Below, in pieces: positions 1-10,940 of a DNA stretch of 64,000 bases (position 1 is its first letter; the number at the start of each line of letters is the position of its first letter). Below the pieces are notes generated by a model, which was given only the letters and a program-made list of their open reading frames with translations, was not told where the DNA came from and did not search any database. The stretch lies in contig JANPWX010000106.1 in assembly GCA_024734555.1 (NCBI GenBank), positions 2,217,004-2,281,003 of the forward strand, written 5' to 3'. Source of the stretch: Trochalopteron elliotii (Eukaryota > Chordata > Aves > Passeriformes > Leiothrichidae). The translations under genes were made by a program, and so were the position numbers.

Positions 1-552
1 ACTTCCCGCTCCCTCTGTGCGACTGCAATCCAAAATTAACAAATAAATTAGGGGTAATGAATATAAACAAGAAAAATCGCAGGCCTGTGGCAAAGAGAGA
101 TCTTGCTCAGCCCAAGTGTTTTTCATATCGCAGAAAACTTGTTTAGGAAACAAACATCCTCCTGAAAGAAGCGAAGTAGCTGGTTAAAAGACAAATATTT
201 TGGGTTAAACAGTAATGTTTACAGCATGTTCTCTTTCATTCCACTGAAAATAAAGAGGAAACTGAGTGCTTTTTCAATGTAACATTTCCTTATGCCAGGA
301 GACAAACTATGCCCAGGTTAAGTCTGGACATTAATGGAAGCAAACAGCTGAATGCTAGTCCCTGGTGTTTCAATTATTCCCTCTTCAGAGGCTGTGCTTC
401 CAAGAAATTAAAGAAACACAATTTCCCAGTACAGATCATGTTTTGCAGGCTGTTGCAATGTTTTTATTTAAAGCTGTGGGATTTGTATTTGAAGAAAAAC
501 TCAGTTCATCTCTCTGTCTTTTCATCTATTCACCTGCAAAGTGTTTCCCAGG

Positions 553-885
553 GTCAGAGCCCAGCACAGGCTGCAGAGCTGCTTGTCCAAGCCCCTGCTC
601 AGCACAGGGACAGCTAAAGCAGGTGGGTTCCAAGTATCTCCAAGAACAGACTTCATGGCATCCCTGAGAAACCTCCTCCAGCATCTGACAACCCTCACGC
701 TGAAAGTTTCTTCCCACATTTAAGTGCAATGTCCTGCATTTCAGCATTAGCACCCATTTTCTTCTGCCCTTCCTCTGTGCACCTCATCTCAACACACTCT
801 CACAAGGAATTTATACACAATTATAAAGTCTTCTCTTCTCCAAGCTAAACAATCCCAGCACTCTCAGCCTCTCCTTTCAGAAATA
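553..885 (-). mobile_element. CR1 LINE fragment, 3' part, antisense
   Basis: The plus strand shows the usual order of reverse-complement CR1 3' sequence: a GCTGCAGAGCTGCTTG block, AGCCCCTGCTCAGCACAGGG, a block ending in CTCCAGCATCTGACAACCCT, then a CATTTCAG block, TATAAAGTC, and finally CTTCTCTTCTCCAAGCTAAAC and CTCTCAGCCTCTCC. It is 5'-truncated and clearly diverged, so it is an old copy. CR1 is the main LINE of birds and usually lacks a poly-A tail, as here. It lies within CDH4 intron 2 and has no coding capacity. Confidence 0.85.
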
Positions 886-3800
886 CTAAAAAATAAATAT
901 TAAAATGAAATATCTAAACAAATATATCATCCTGAGCAGTAAGAAAACCCTGCCACGGCAGGGCTGGCCAAGGACACTTCTGGGTTCTACCTGGATAAGC
1001 AACCCTGGGGGGTCATGTAGGCACCAAAAGGAAAACAGAATTGTGAAGCCAAATCCTCTTCAGAATCTTTGGCTAGGGCACAAAAGGTTTACACACACAA
1101 AGAGGGATACAGATCGATTCCATCGAGCCTGCAGAGATTCCTCCTGCAGTGCTCCACATCAGGATCCTGGGGAAATCTGTCTGGAATCAGCCACAGGTTC
1201 ATCCCAGCCCCCCTGTGAAACCACTCAAAGATGGAGTTCCCAGAGGCAAGGACTGGTCTTTGCTTTTCAAACACCACTTTCTGGCCTTAGTTCTTACTAT
1301 TTCCATTTGTCTGAAAATGAAAAAATTCCACTTGATACAGCGCTGGCCCTAATTCTGAATATACCACTAACCTCAAATGAAACAGAAACTCCCTTCCTTC
1401 CCTGTGTTACTCAAATTCATTCTATGAGAAACATTAAGCAGCAGATTTCCAATGAAATCCTATCCTCTGTAGTTTTAATCTCTTCCTGCCCTTCAAATAA
1501 GACTTTGAAGTATTATCTATATTGCTAAAATATTCTATGAGCTGTGCACATGGCCCATGCTGCTGTGGAACCAAGGACTTCCCCAGCTTGAGTCTGCAAT
1601 GAAATAAGCTCCCTCTAAAAAAACACGAGACTCATTTCCAGGGTAGAAATTAAGGCAGAAGGAGGCCTGCACATAAATATCAATGAAATTAGGCAATGAG
1701 AACTGGCATTAGGTCAATGAAAATTAGGCAAGAAAATATTTCACTGCTAGAATAAATAAGTTTCAATTGCCACATGCAAAAACTGTAATTTGCAGAATGC
1801 TTTCAGCATCTGCTCTGCGAGACCAGAGCTCATGAGCTCTGTCAGTGATAGTCAATTCCTGTACAAAGAACTGACTTTAAAATTAACATTTCCCAACCTT
1901 AAAAGACCTAAAATGATCAGCTTAGTGCTCAAAACAACAGGTATTTCACAATAAATAACTAATTGATACTGTTCCAGACACAGCTTATTTCCTAAAAGCC
2001 AAAGCATAAATAAAGAAATGAATAAATTATTCAACAGAAATTGTTGCTTCATCTTCTTCCTTAATACCTATTTAGAATGCCTAATTTGAAACAGCACAAT
2101 TCTCTAACAGACAAATCCCTGAAAAAAGAGACAAGCTTCAAGTCTGTTGTTGGAGAAGCACATTTATTCAGATATAAATCAGTTAACTCCCCAGAATGCA
2201 GAAAAATGTAATTTTGCTTGGGTTTGAGGAATTTGGTTCAAAGCTCTGAACTAGAAAGCAATATATACAGTTATTAAACAGTGTAAGGGGATTAACTCTA
2301 CAGAGTGTTATTGACTACTCCAGTCTCATTAACTGCAATTTTATTTAGATAAAAATGTCATCTTAAACATCATTTTTGTGTCAGAAGTTAGATCTGAAGA
2401 ACAACATTAAAAATACATAGGCAGCAGCAGCTCCCCGATCTGCAGCAGCTCTTTCTGGGGTCTCCCCTGGAACTCGTGATGGAAATTATGGTTTTGATTT
2501 GCAGCGTGCCCATCACAAGAAACTGCTTTTAAAAGAAGCTGTCCTGTGGAATATGAGAAGTGTTTTGTGAGAGGCAGCTTCACTGGAGCTTGTACAGGCT
2601 GAACACAGAGAGCTGATGCCTGTCTGCCTCTCTTTCCCCCAAGGAAGGAATGAAGAAAGGTGAGGGAAAGAGTTCTGGGTTCCCGGTGGATGCTCTCCTA
2701 CCTTCAGATTTTATTAGGGAACTGTGAAGCTAATTACGTGTACAGTAATTTCAGTGACTGCTTTTCATGAAGAATCACAGACCAGAAAATAATGAAAACA
2801 CGAATGGAAAAGCCTCTCTGCTTTTTTTCAACTCTGAGCAGCTTGGAAAAGGCACTGGCTATTCCAGGAGGCTGCTGCAAGCACAGAGCAACCCTAAAAG
2901 GGGCTTAACAATCTCACCAGAACACCAGAACAAATCCCAACATTCCTCAGGCTCCTCCTCCCTTTCCAAAAGCACAGTAGGACACACCAGAGGGCACCTG
3001 GAAGACACAGGGCAGGGAAGCCTCAGACATCCACACACTCTCCTCAGAGACACACCTTGACCTGCCTGTGGGGACCAAGCTCCTGCCAAAACTGACAGCA
3101 GATGGGGTCCTGGGGGTCTTCTGGACTCTAAACCCAGAAAAAGTGGGAAGCCTACACCACCTACAGCATTCTCCACTATCCCAGGGAGATTGTGGATGCT
3201 GGGGTTCTTTGGTCTATGCAGTCAGTATTTTCTAAACAGTATTCACAGCCAGTTTTAATACTGGATGTGGTGAGGGCTAAAAAGGATGGAGATGTTGAAA
3301 TCTCAGTGGAGAGAGCAAAAAGCTTTTGACCATGAAGAACATCCTACCTCTAAAAAACTTACAAGAGATCATCTCCATAGTGAATTCTTATTTTAAAAAA
3401 AGAGGTATTCCAACAAAGCTTTTATGTATTTTGTTTTTAACCAAAAATCATGCTAGTAAAAAATCCTAGAATGGAAGCAATTACATTTCTATGCATTTGC
3501 ATGAGCTTGGCTACCTTTGGTTTCACACACTTGCTTAGAGCAGAACATGCTGGCAGAGTTTATTCATCTCTCCACATGAAAATAAACTGTGCTGCCACAC
3601 ACTTGTCCCCAAACGTGGCTGCCCACACAAGAGAAGTTCCCCTGCTCCATCAGCACAGGCACTGCTCAGGGTGGGCAAAGAAACACCAATCCCTGCAGAT
3701 GAAGGGACACACACAGAAAACACAAACAAGTGGCTGTACCTCTCATCTGCCCCTGCTGCCTGTTGAGTTTTGTTTAGGTGTGTTTGAGAGGTGCTGGAGC

Positions 3801-5259
3801 CACACTGGAGCAATCATGCATGCAACACCCTGATGTCATTCTCCCACTCCCAGTCACCACAGCCTCACAGAGTGCCAACTCAACCTGAACTTCTCGTTTT
3901 GAAAAAAGTCTTTTCTTAATTAATTATAATCGTAAAAAACACTACAAAAAGATTAAAAAAGGGCATAAAGCCAATAGCAAGAGTATCATATTGCACATCG
4001 CTTTCAGCATCTACTCCTTCTTTCCCCCCTTCCCCAAGAGGCCACTGGTCTTCATCACTCCCAAACACTGAGTTCACATCAGGAATCAGATCCCCTGGAA
4101 CACTGCTGAAGTGTTTCAGTGCAGTCCCACATATCCCTGCTCCCCACCCCTCAGCACCAATGTTCTCACCACGTTAAGTTAATATGAATAATTAACAAAG
4201 AGGAAAAGATCCCCGTGATGCAACTGTCCTCTGCCATACTGCACACATGGAGATCTTACCCTTAGGCTAAAGGAGAAAATACTTAAGGAAGCTATCTTAA
4301 ACATCATCATGCATCAGTGATCAAGACTAAGTTTATTATCCTGCAAACAAAAACAAAGACAAAAAAGAATAACAGATTACACCCCAGTAGCTTTCATTAA
4401 GAGATGCAGTGATGGCATTTCTGAGGAAGGCACTGGCTCCACAAATCACCTCAGCCACCACCCCATCATCAGGCCACACTGTTGGCAGTGATGTGCAGTG
4501 TGTGGTATTTGTGGCACTACTGGGGAAAACTATTTTAAGTCTAATTAACATGAAATTTTTAGAATGCAGATGCTTTTCATTTATACATAAAACAAAATGC
4601 CGTGACATTTCTCCCATCCATTTATCATAAACAAGTTAATTACTGTGTAACAAATAGCTCCTGCTAGAATCTGTATGTTTTGAGCATGTTAGAGAGCTGA
4701 CTCAGGCAAATAAGATGAACCACAAAGTAGTAGCTAATAGCTTACGGCATACTTATAATAAAACAATGACTCTGTAAAAGCTCTTGTTGTCAAATTAAGA
4801 CTAAGCTATTTCCATTGGAATAAACCAATTATAAGCAGTCATTTTCTGTTTAACTTGATTCAAACCTAGAATACTATAAACACTTTCATTTTGATGCATT
4901 CATAACAGTGCATACATTTGAGAGCTGGATATTGCAAAGCTTAAAAGGGAAATGTTGGGTTTATTTATTGCCACAGAGCTCATCCCAAACCACGGAACAT
5001 CCAAACTTCCCCATGGTGTGGAGGAATTTCACCACCATGCTGAGGTCTGCATGCTGCCTGATTTCTCATGGATAAACCTTTAGGGATAAAATCCCAGGAC
5101 TGCCCACCTCTCCTTCCTAAGGACAAGGTGAGCATTCTCCATAAAAACCTCATGTTTGCTCTGCGAAATCCCCCGAGAGCCATCCAAGCTACAGACACGC
5201 TTTTTTCCACCCCCAAGATTCCATGAAAGCACTGACAGGTGAATTTCTGCCTACTTTAC

Positions 5260-5274
5260 TTTTTTTTTTTTTTT
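5260..5274. repeat. T homopolymer in CDH4 intron 2
   Basis: An uninterrupted run of T, likely length-polymorphic. It is not next to a recognisable retroposon. Confidence 0.8.
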
Positions 5275-7418
5275 AAATTCAGGCAAACAGTCCCATTTGG
5301 CCTGCAGATGAATTACTGAATGCTGATGAATAAGATGGTGGTAGCTGGCAGCAGAGCTTTGCGTGGTGAGATGGTGTGAAATAGTACATATGTCAATCTA
5401 TCAAACATGATAATGTAAGCAATCTGAACCCATTTTTGGTCTGAACTATTGTACAATACTTCACCCAGATGGAAGAAAAGAGATAAACATTTTATGCTTC
5501 AGACACATCAAGTGCTAGGAAGTAAAATTAAACCTAAACTGGAAAACTACCAATTTTACATGCTAGAGTATATATAAAGAACAACACAAGCATGAAGAAG
5601 AATTTTCTCGCCCATTATTGTATAAATTAATTAGATATATTTGCTTCCTATGATAAACAACAGCATGTATTTGACTGTAGATTAAAAGGTGCAAAAATGA
5701 TAGTTTACTTATTAGCAAACACAGCACTTGCACTTATTTTCCTTCCTCCTTTTGTTGAGAAAATGATTTAAATCATGGAACCTGTGACAATGTTATCAGG
5801 ACATGAATCTTGCAAGAGGGGCATGGATACATAATGTCCCCAGGGTGAGTTCAACCCTAAATCAGAGGCAGGTTTGCCATGACTAATGTAAAGCTACAAC
5901 TGGTCCCTAAAGGATAAAATCAAATAGAAATATATTTTCATTCAAATCAAGTTGACAGCGTGTGTAAATAAAATTTCATATTTATAAATTAGCAGTTAAA
6001 CCAGAAATGAAATGACAGCCACTGTGCTGTTTTGAAAGTCACAGCCATCTAATGCCTCTGAACAGACCCTTCTGCTCCATCCCTGTTGTCCAGCTCCATA
6101 AACACAGCACAATTTATCAAGCACTAAACTGCAAAAAACCACTCTTCTGAGCAAATATATTTACAGCGTGGCTTTCTACAGTACTCAGAGAACATTTTTT
6201 ATCAAATAATTTGCAAAGCTAAAAGAGCGTAAAATCTACTCAGTTTCCAGACTGACCTGTAAAGCTGCCTTTACATTTGGGAAAAAATTGCTACAAAGTG
6301 TGTAAACTATTGTATTTGGTCTCTTTAGGGTTGCATAATCTTGAGCTTGCCCATTGCAATTCCCTCTTTGGTTAATCTTCAAACTAAAAATAAACTCCCC
6401 AAGGTCTACTAATTAATGCCAGGCCAGTCAAGAGAATTCTTGAACAGCAACACTAAGACAACTGGGCACCGAAACAAAAGTGATTGCCAGCTCATGCAGA
6501 GCAAAAATGTCCAGTCTTGGATTCTGCTGAAGCCAGAGAGAACACTGACAACTGTCCCTCTCTTCTGAGAAAAATCAAAGTAAAAGAGCAGGTGTTTGCT
6601 CTGGAGGAAGACAGAAATCCCAGTTTTCTGGCAGAGAGACATGCATGTGAGCAAAACATACCCAAGAAAACACTGCAGAGGGTTTATAAATCCTTGAGTA
6701 GAGCACCAAGTCCTGATGTGCTCCCCAACTTCCTGGGGTGCTAAGGGGGTGGGATTCTGATCTTCAGAAATTCTTTTGGAATAAAGTATTTTCCTGTGTC
6801 ATGCAAATATAGAGTTTAATTATTTTTAACTTGAAAAGGAGACAGATCAATACACAGGATAATCTACTGTTATTTGGATTACGAAGACATCTTAGAGTTT
6901 ACAATCACAAAAGTGGTTATAATCCTGCAATTACTATAAAGCTAATTGGTAGTTTCTTTTTGCCTGTGTTTTCATGTTGTCAGTGGGGCAGTAATGAAAA
7001 TGAATGCCACATTTGTGAACAGAATGTCTGTAGGCTTGTTTACCACATTTCCAACAACAACGTCTGCTTTATCATCCATTTCAAAGCAGAGATAATTTAG
7101 GGATCTTTGAATTTCATACATAAAAATACTCTCTCAAATATCAGATGCAGAGTTCCTTCAGACAGGGTGGGAGTGGGAGACTCAAGAGTGAAGCGATGAC
7201 CTCGCACAGTGTAACGAACAATCCACCTGAAGCAGACAGCCCGCGGACCTGGGATGATTCATCTGTATTCAAAACTGTGCTCAGGTAAACCACTTAGTGC
7301 TTCATCCTCCTACAAACATAATTCTGCAGACAATTTCACCATCAAAACCAGCATCTTTAAGCCTCCTTTCACCTCCTGAAAATACAGTTATTGCAGAAGC
7401 TATTAAGCTTTTTATTCC

Positions 7419-7424
7419 ACTTAC
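7419..7424 (-). other. CDH4: 5' splice site of CDH4 intron 2
   Basis: The minus strand reads AAAG then GTAAGT, a perfect match to the U1 donor consensus. It ends exon 2 after the first base of a split codon. Read-through would add a short intronic tail that matches no cadherin. Confidence 0.92.
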
Positions 7425-7536
7425 CTTTGAGTAACTTCTGCCCTTCCATGATGTTCTGGGAGATGAATGCTGTGTAGTCTTGCTCTGAGAAGCCAGGCTT
7501 GCATGTGGGTCTAACTGTAAGATCCCCATTGTGTGC
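7425..7536 (-). CDS. CDH4: CDH4 (R-cadherin) exon 2, start of the cadherin prodomain
   Basis: This 112-bp exon encodes 37 residues plus one base. On the minus strand it starts [12 protein letters not shown], and a central stretch reads [18 protein letters not shown]. From memory of the family, human CDH4 has AHNEDLTTRETC and CKAGFSEDDYTALISQNI at the same place, directly after the signal peptide; N-cadherin is clearly different there (CKTGFPEDVYSAVLSKDV). The exon follows TTTTGCAG and ends AAAG before GTAAGT. It enters in phase 0 and leaves in phase 1, so the next exon should begin by completing a Val codon, as expected for the VKF that follows in CDH4. R-cadherin is a single-pass classical (type I) cadherin that mediates calcium-dependent homophilic adhesion in retina, brain, kidney and muscle. 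This exon encodes the first part of the prodomain, which is cleaved off before the adhesive EC1 domain is exposed. Exon 1 is not visible, and exon 3 lies outside the window. The frame is intact and shows no sign of a pseudogene. Confidence 0.94.
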
Positions 7537-7558
7537 CTGCAAAAGCAAAACAAGGAAA
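7537..7558 (-). other. CDH4: 3' splice site of CDH4 intron 1
   Basis: On the minus strand a pyrimidine-rich tract (TTTTCCTTGTTTTGCTTTTG) ends in CAG immediately before the exon 2 codon GCA. It is a strong, uninterrupted acceptor and fixes the 5' edge of exon 2. Confidence 0.9.
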
Positions 7559-9373
7559 ACGCACACCATGACTTCTGTCATTTGGGAAAACGTTTTGCAC
7601 CCAGTGATGACATGCTTAGGCATGAGCAAACCTGAACAGTGAAGCAATGTGCAAGTAGAAGTTGCTTGTGTTAAGAGTGCCTATCTGTTGGAGTGGATCC
7701 ATACTGTAGCTGCAAAAAAATAAAATGGGCCAGCAATAGTTGCCTGACTACAAGAGAGCATTGTTTGTAGGAAGACTGGAATACTGGGCACTGTCAGAAG
7801 AGGGGAGGAAACAAAGAGCAGCAATTCATCGAAGCGCTGTGTTCGCACTGGAGACACGTAAAGGCCTGATGTTGCAACATCCACACCACCGAGGTTTGCT
7901 ACTGAGAAACCGGGCAGCCCCCAGCACGGCAGGGGGAGAAACACAGGAGCCTGCCACCAGGTGAGGACACCCTTCCTTCCCCTTCACCCTTGCAGCAGCA
8001 TCCCAGACTCTGCCTGCTGCTGCCTCTGGGACCCTCCAGGCTCTGCTCTTGCCCCAGCAGTGGAAAGGGATGGAGGGGATCCCAATTAAAAATGGAACTA
8101 TGCACAGAATCGTGCACAGCGTGCCAGCACGCAGAGGGAAGCAGCCAACGAAACACTCAGCTGCAAGTTTGGACTGAGCAGAGGATCCAGCCCCCGCCAC
8201 AGGGACAGGACAGTCCGGTCACAGCAGCCCAGGCTCCTCAGGATTCCCCGGCAGCGAAGGTCCCAGACCCCAGCTCCAAAGGAACTCGCTGACAGCACAC
8301 AAGCCCGTGATTTATGCGGAGCGAGTGCCAGGTGATTTACGCACTAACAAGTGCTGGTGGCAGGGGATTTCTAACGCGCCTGGGCTGTCGGCAGAGCCAG
8401 CCAGAGCATCGCTTAGCGATGCTGGCGGCACCTCCGCCGCCTCCAGACCCGGCAGCGCCGGCTGAAGCCGGGGGACCGCGAGCGGCGCTTCCCCGGCAAA
8501 GTGCAACTCCGGGCGTGCACCTGCCTCCCCGGGGGGAGCATCGCAGCCCCCCGGGCCCCCCAACACTCCCGCGCACAGACAGCGATGCATTAGAGAGACA
8601 GAAGGGAAGAGGAGAGAAGGGTCCTTTCGGATGCGCTTAGTAAGCAGAACACAAGCCAATGTACTCGGCTTAAAATCACGCTCGGGAGACGGATGCCAGC
8701 TACTGCATGGGAAGCGCAAGGAAGCGGCGGCTCTGTTGGACTCTGACCGCGGCTGGCAAGATGTTGCCATTAGGAAACGTTTCAAAGGGTCTCACCGAGG
8801 ATAGCGGGCTTTGGATCTGAAATCGCCCCATTATCAGAGCGCTGCTCGCTAGATCAGAGCGCATGGGGGCTATTCCCGAGCACTCAGCAGCTTCCATAAG
8901 GCTCGGGACATCCTCACGGATTCAACTTGGCACCGGGCGATCGAGGCAGAAAAATAAGCGGCTCTTGTTCCCGCAGCCAGCCCAGCCCGAAACCCAGCAG
9001 CCGCCCGGCTCGCTCTGTAACACTGCAGCCACGCGTTCAGGCGCTTGTTGATGTTCTACAGAAACCATTCAATTTCAGGCGGCGTGGGAATAAAACCCTA
9101 AAAAATCCCAAACTTTTCAGAGCATCACCCTGCCATCACGATCCGGGCCCGCTCGGTGGGTTTGCAGGCTTGTAAAAATAAAAGTTAGAGGCTGCAGCGC
9201 GGCGCGGGCGGAGCGGGGCTCGGCGCGGAGCGGCCGCGGGGGCTCCGCGGGGCTCGGAGCGGCTCCGCGCCGGGACGCGCCGCTGTCCCCGAAGTTTCTC
9301 CGGCGAGGCGCAGCTCGGAGGGCAACTTGTGCCGGTACCGCGGCGGCACCTGAGCGGCGGCTCAGAAAAAAAA
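7559..9373 (-). other. CDH4: CDH4 intron 1, visible part
   Basis: This is the sequence between the exon 2 acceptor and the assembly gap. Its right half is the CpG island. No minus-strand ATG followed by a leucine-rich signal peptide and a donor site is visible, so exon 1 is inferred to be at or beyond the gap. If that is right, intron 1 is at least about 1.8 kb. The region between 7560 and 8250 is unique and moderately GC-rich, with nothing else recognised. Confidence 0.6.
8250..9373. promoter_or_regulatory. CDH4: CpG island, likely CDH4 promoter region
   Basis: CpG dinucleotides are dense here and rare in the flanks. The core at 9190-9360 is almost pure GC, with GCGCGGGCGGAGCGGGGC and a NotI-type GCGGCCGC at 9230-9237. 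The island begins about 0.7 kb upstream of CDH4 exon 2 and runs into the gap at 9374. Developmental cadherin genes typically start in CpG islands, and no other gene is near, so this is best read as the CDH4 promoter and first-intron island. The transcription start cannot be placed, and no convincing TATA box is seen on the minus strand. Confidence 0.75.
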
Positions 9374-9730
9374 NNNNNNNNNNNNNNNNNNNNNNNNNNN
9401 NNNNNNNNNNNNNNNNNNNNNNNNNNNNNNNNNNNNNNNNNNNNNNNNNNNNNNNNNNNNNNNNNNNNNNNNNNNNNNNNNNNNNNNNNNNNNNNNNNNN
9501 NNNNNNNNNNNNNNNNNNNNNNNNNNNNNNNNNNNNNNNNNNNNNNNNNNNNNNNNNNNNNNNNNNNNNNNNNNNNNNNNNNNNNNNNNNNNNNNNNNNN
9601 NNNNNNNNNNNNNNNNNNNNNNNNNNNNNNNNNNNNNNNNNNNNNNNNNNNNNNNNNNNNNNNNNNNNNNNNNNNNNNNNNNNNNNNNNNNNNNNNNNNN
9701 NNNNNNNNNNNNNNNNNNNNNNNNNNNNNN
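9374..9730. other. Assembly gap (357 N) inside the CpG island
   Basis: A run of N follows an A homopolymer (9366-9373) at the GC-rich edge of the island. Extreme GC often fails in short-read assembly. This gap is the most economical location for the missing CDH4 exon 1. The true size may differ from the N count. Confidence 0.95.
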
Positions 9731-9786
9731 AATATGAGGCTCAGAACTAGACTCATGCCTAGTGGTGCAGTTTTGAGCCTCATATT
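9731..9786. repeat. 17-bp inverted repeat (hairpin) at the gap edge
   Basis: AATATGAGGCTCAGAAC at 9731-9747 pairs with GTTTTGAGCCTCATATT at 9770-9786, with one mismatch and a 22-nt loop. The left arm starts exactly at the gap, so the stem may be longer than seen. It may be part of the LTR that follows. Confidence 0.85.
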
Positions 9787-10152
9787 AAGTGCTGGTAAGC
9801 TCTCTTCACAGGGTAGGGAGACAAAACAAATCTTTTTCCTGCTGAAGACCAAGGACAACTTTCAAGCCAACAGCACAAACAATGGTGGCTGAAGGAAGAA
9901 GGTTGAGACCTCACAACTTGAAGCTGCAATTGGACAACTAAACCCCAATATGCAAATGGACCAAAACTTATAAAAGTGTAAGACCTTGTGACCAGTCATC
10001 CATTTTGTGACCATTTTGGGTCTACCTTGGGTGTAGCCCTGGTCAGGCTCCTGTCCTGCCCAAGGTGTATCCTAGCAGTCTTTCAATAAATACCTACTTT
10101 ATTCTCTAGCCCTGTTCAGTCTCTGTTTCTGGTCAGCCTTCCCAAGGTATCA
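9787..10152 (+). mobile_element. Solo LTR, family A, copy 1 (left end unclear)
   Basis: The segment has LTR architecture: a TATA-like TTATAAAAG at 9968-9976, AATAAA at 10085-10090, and an end at GGTATCA (10152). It aligns by eye with a second copy at 49.5 kb through CTGCAATTGG, AACCCCAATATGCAAATGGA, TAAAAGTGT, TCTTTCAATAAATA and a terminal GG-ATCA. I see no retroviral coding sequence nearby. The left end is uncertain because homology to the other copy fades before about 9890. It could extend left over the hairpin into the gap. Confidence 0.75.
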
Positions 10153-10207
10153 ATGGTGATGGTGATAGTGGTGGTGGTGGTGATGATGGTGGTGATGGTG
10201 ATGGTGG
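10153..10207. repeat. GGT/GAT trinucleotide microsatellite
   Basis: ATGGTGATGGTGATAGTGG continues as imperfect GGT and GAT units up to ATGGTGG. It directly abuts the LTR 3' end, so it may have grown from the insertion junction. Confidence 0.9.
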
Positions 10208-10482
10208 AAGGGGAGATGGTTTCGGTTGCGCTTCCACTTCCTCTCTCAGTGCCCTACCACGCTCCATGACCCATGGGAGCTTTGTCTGTCCAAAGAAGAA
10301 ACTTACATGTCCAAATTGTCTCAAAAAGCTGCTGTGTTCGTGGGAAGGAACCCCAAAGCAACCAACCATGCAGAGATGATGGAGGGAGATCATGGAACCA
10401 TCAGGGTTCACATCTTTAGGGCTGGTCAGAGCATGGGGCAGATGATGCCAAGGTTGTGGTTTGATCCCCACCGTTCCCTTAA

Positions 10483-10745
10483 GGATTGGATTTGAAGATC
10501 TTCAGTGCCCCTTCCAGATCAGATTCAGTGATTCCCTGGGCATCAAGTCCAACCATCAACCCCCAAACCATCACCCAGCACCAGATCACACACCTCTGAA
10601 ACACCTCCAGAGATGGTGATTCCACCACCTCCCTGGGCAGCTGTTCCAATGCCTGACCACCATAACAGTGAAAACTTTTTTCTAACATATAATCTCAACC
10701 TCCCCTGTGTCAATTTAAGGCCATTTCCTCTAGCCCTCTTTACAC
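10483..10745 (-). mobile_element. CR1 LINE fragment, antisense
   Basis: The plus strand carries the reverse complement of the CR1 3' region: CATCAAGTCCAACCATCAAC, ACACCTCCAGAGATGGTGAT, CCACCTCCCTGGGCAGC, TGTTCCAATGCCTGACCACC, then AACAGTGAAAACTTTTTTC and AATCTCAACCTCCCCTG. It is 5'-truncated. A short insertion or rearrangement lies between the usual terminal block and the CATCAAGTCC block. Confidence 0.9.
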
Positions 10746-10940
10746 ATGTGCCCACAAGGGAACAAGCAGCATATCCAGGGGAAAATTAACACAGCCCTGG
10801 AAAGATGTGCTCAGTGGACAAAAAACTTAACATGCCCAGGTGAGAACCAAGTGTATCCCATAAGGAAAAATAAGTGTGTTCACAGGAAAGATTTATGTCC
10901 AGGGCTTCATGAGTGTATCATGTGAAGAGAGCAGAACCCA
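10745..10940. repeat. Degenerate minisatellite, unit about 18-24 bp
   Basis: A block resembling ATCCCAGGGGAAAAATTAAG recurs with starts near 10747, 10771, 10793, 10810, 10831, 10853, 10878, 10896 and 10914. Examples are ATATCCAGGGGAAAATTAAC and TATCCCATAAGGAAAAATAA. Units are diverged and vary in length. The array directly follows the CR1 fragment. Confidence 0.55.

Larger units (their letters stand above)
1..7418 (-). other. CDH4: CDH4 intron 2, first 7.4 kb
   Basis: This sequence lies downstream of the exon 2 donor and contains no further cadherin exon. It holds one old CR1 fragment (553-885), a T tract (5260-5274) and otherwise unique AT-rich DNA. The ORFs here, including a 207-codon one at 905-1528, lack splice sites, composition or similarity suggesting coding. 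Classical cadherin genes are known for a very long intron 2, so finding no exon 3 in 7.4 kb fits the family. Confidence 0.8.

Noticed and set aside
905..1528. 207-codon plus-strand ORF, among the longest in the window
   Set aside because: It lies in CDH4 intron 2, resembles no known family, has no splice context, and is within the chance range for 64 kb of six-frame sequence.
7826..8200. Minus ORF beginning MAGAG, superficially like the start of human CDH4
   Set aside because: It has no leucine-rich signal sequence after the start, and no donor in frame with exon 2. The short match is chance.
9330..9372. Possible CDH4 exon 1 donor (GCTCAG before GTGCCG, minus strand)
   Set aside because: The phase-0 frame needed to join exon 2 has a TGA a few codons upstream.
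9136..9858. 240-codon minus ORF across the gap
   Set aside because: Most of it is N bases read as X, so its openness is an artefact of the gap.
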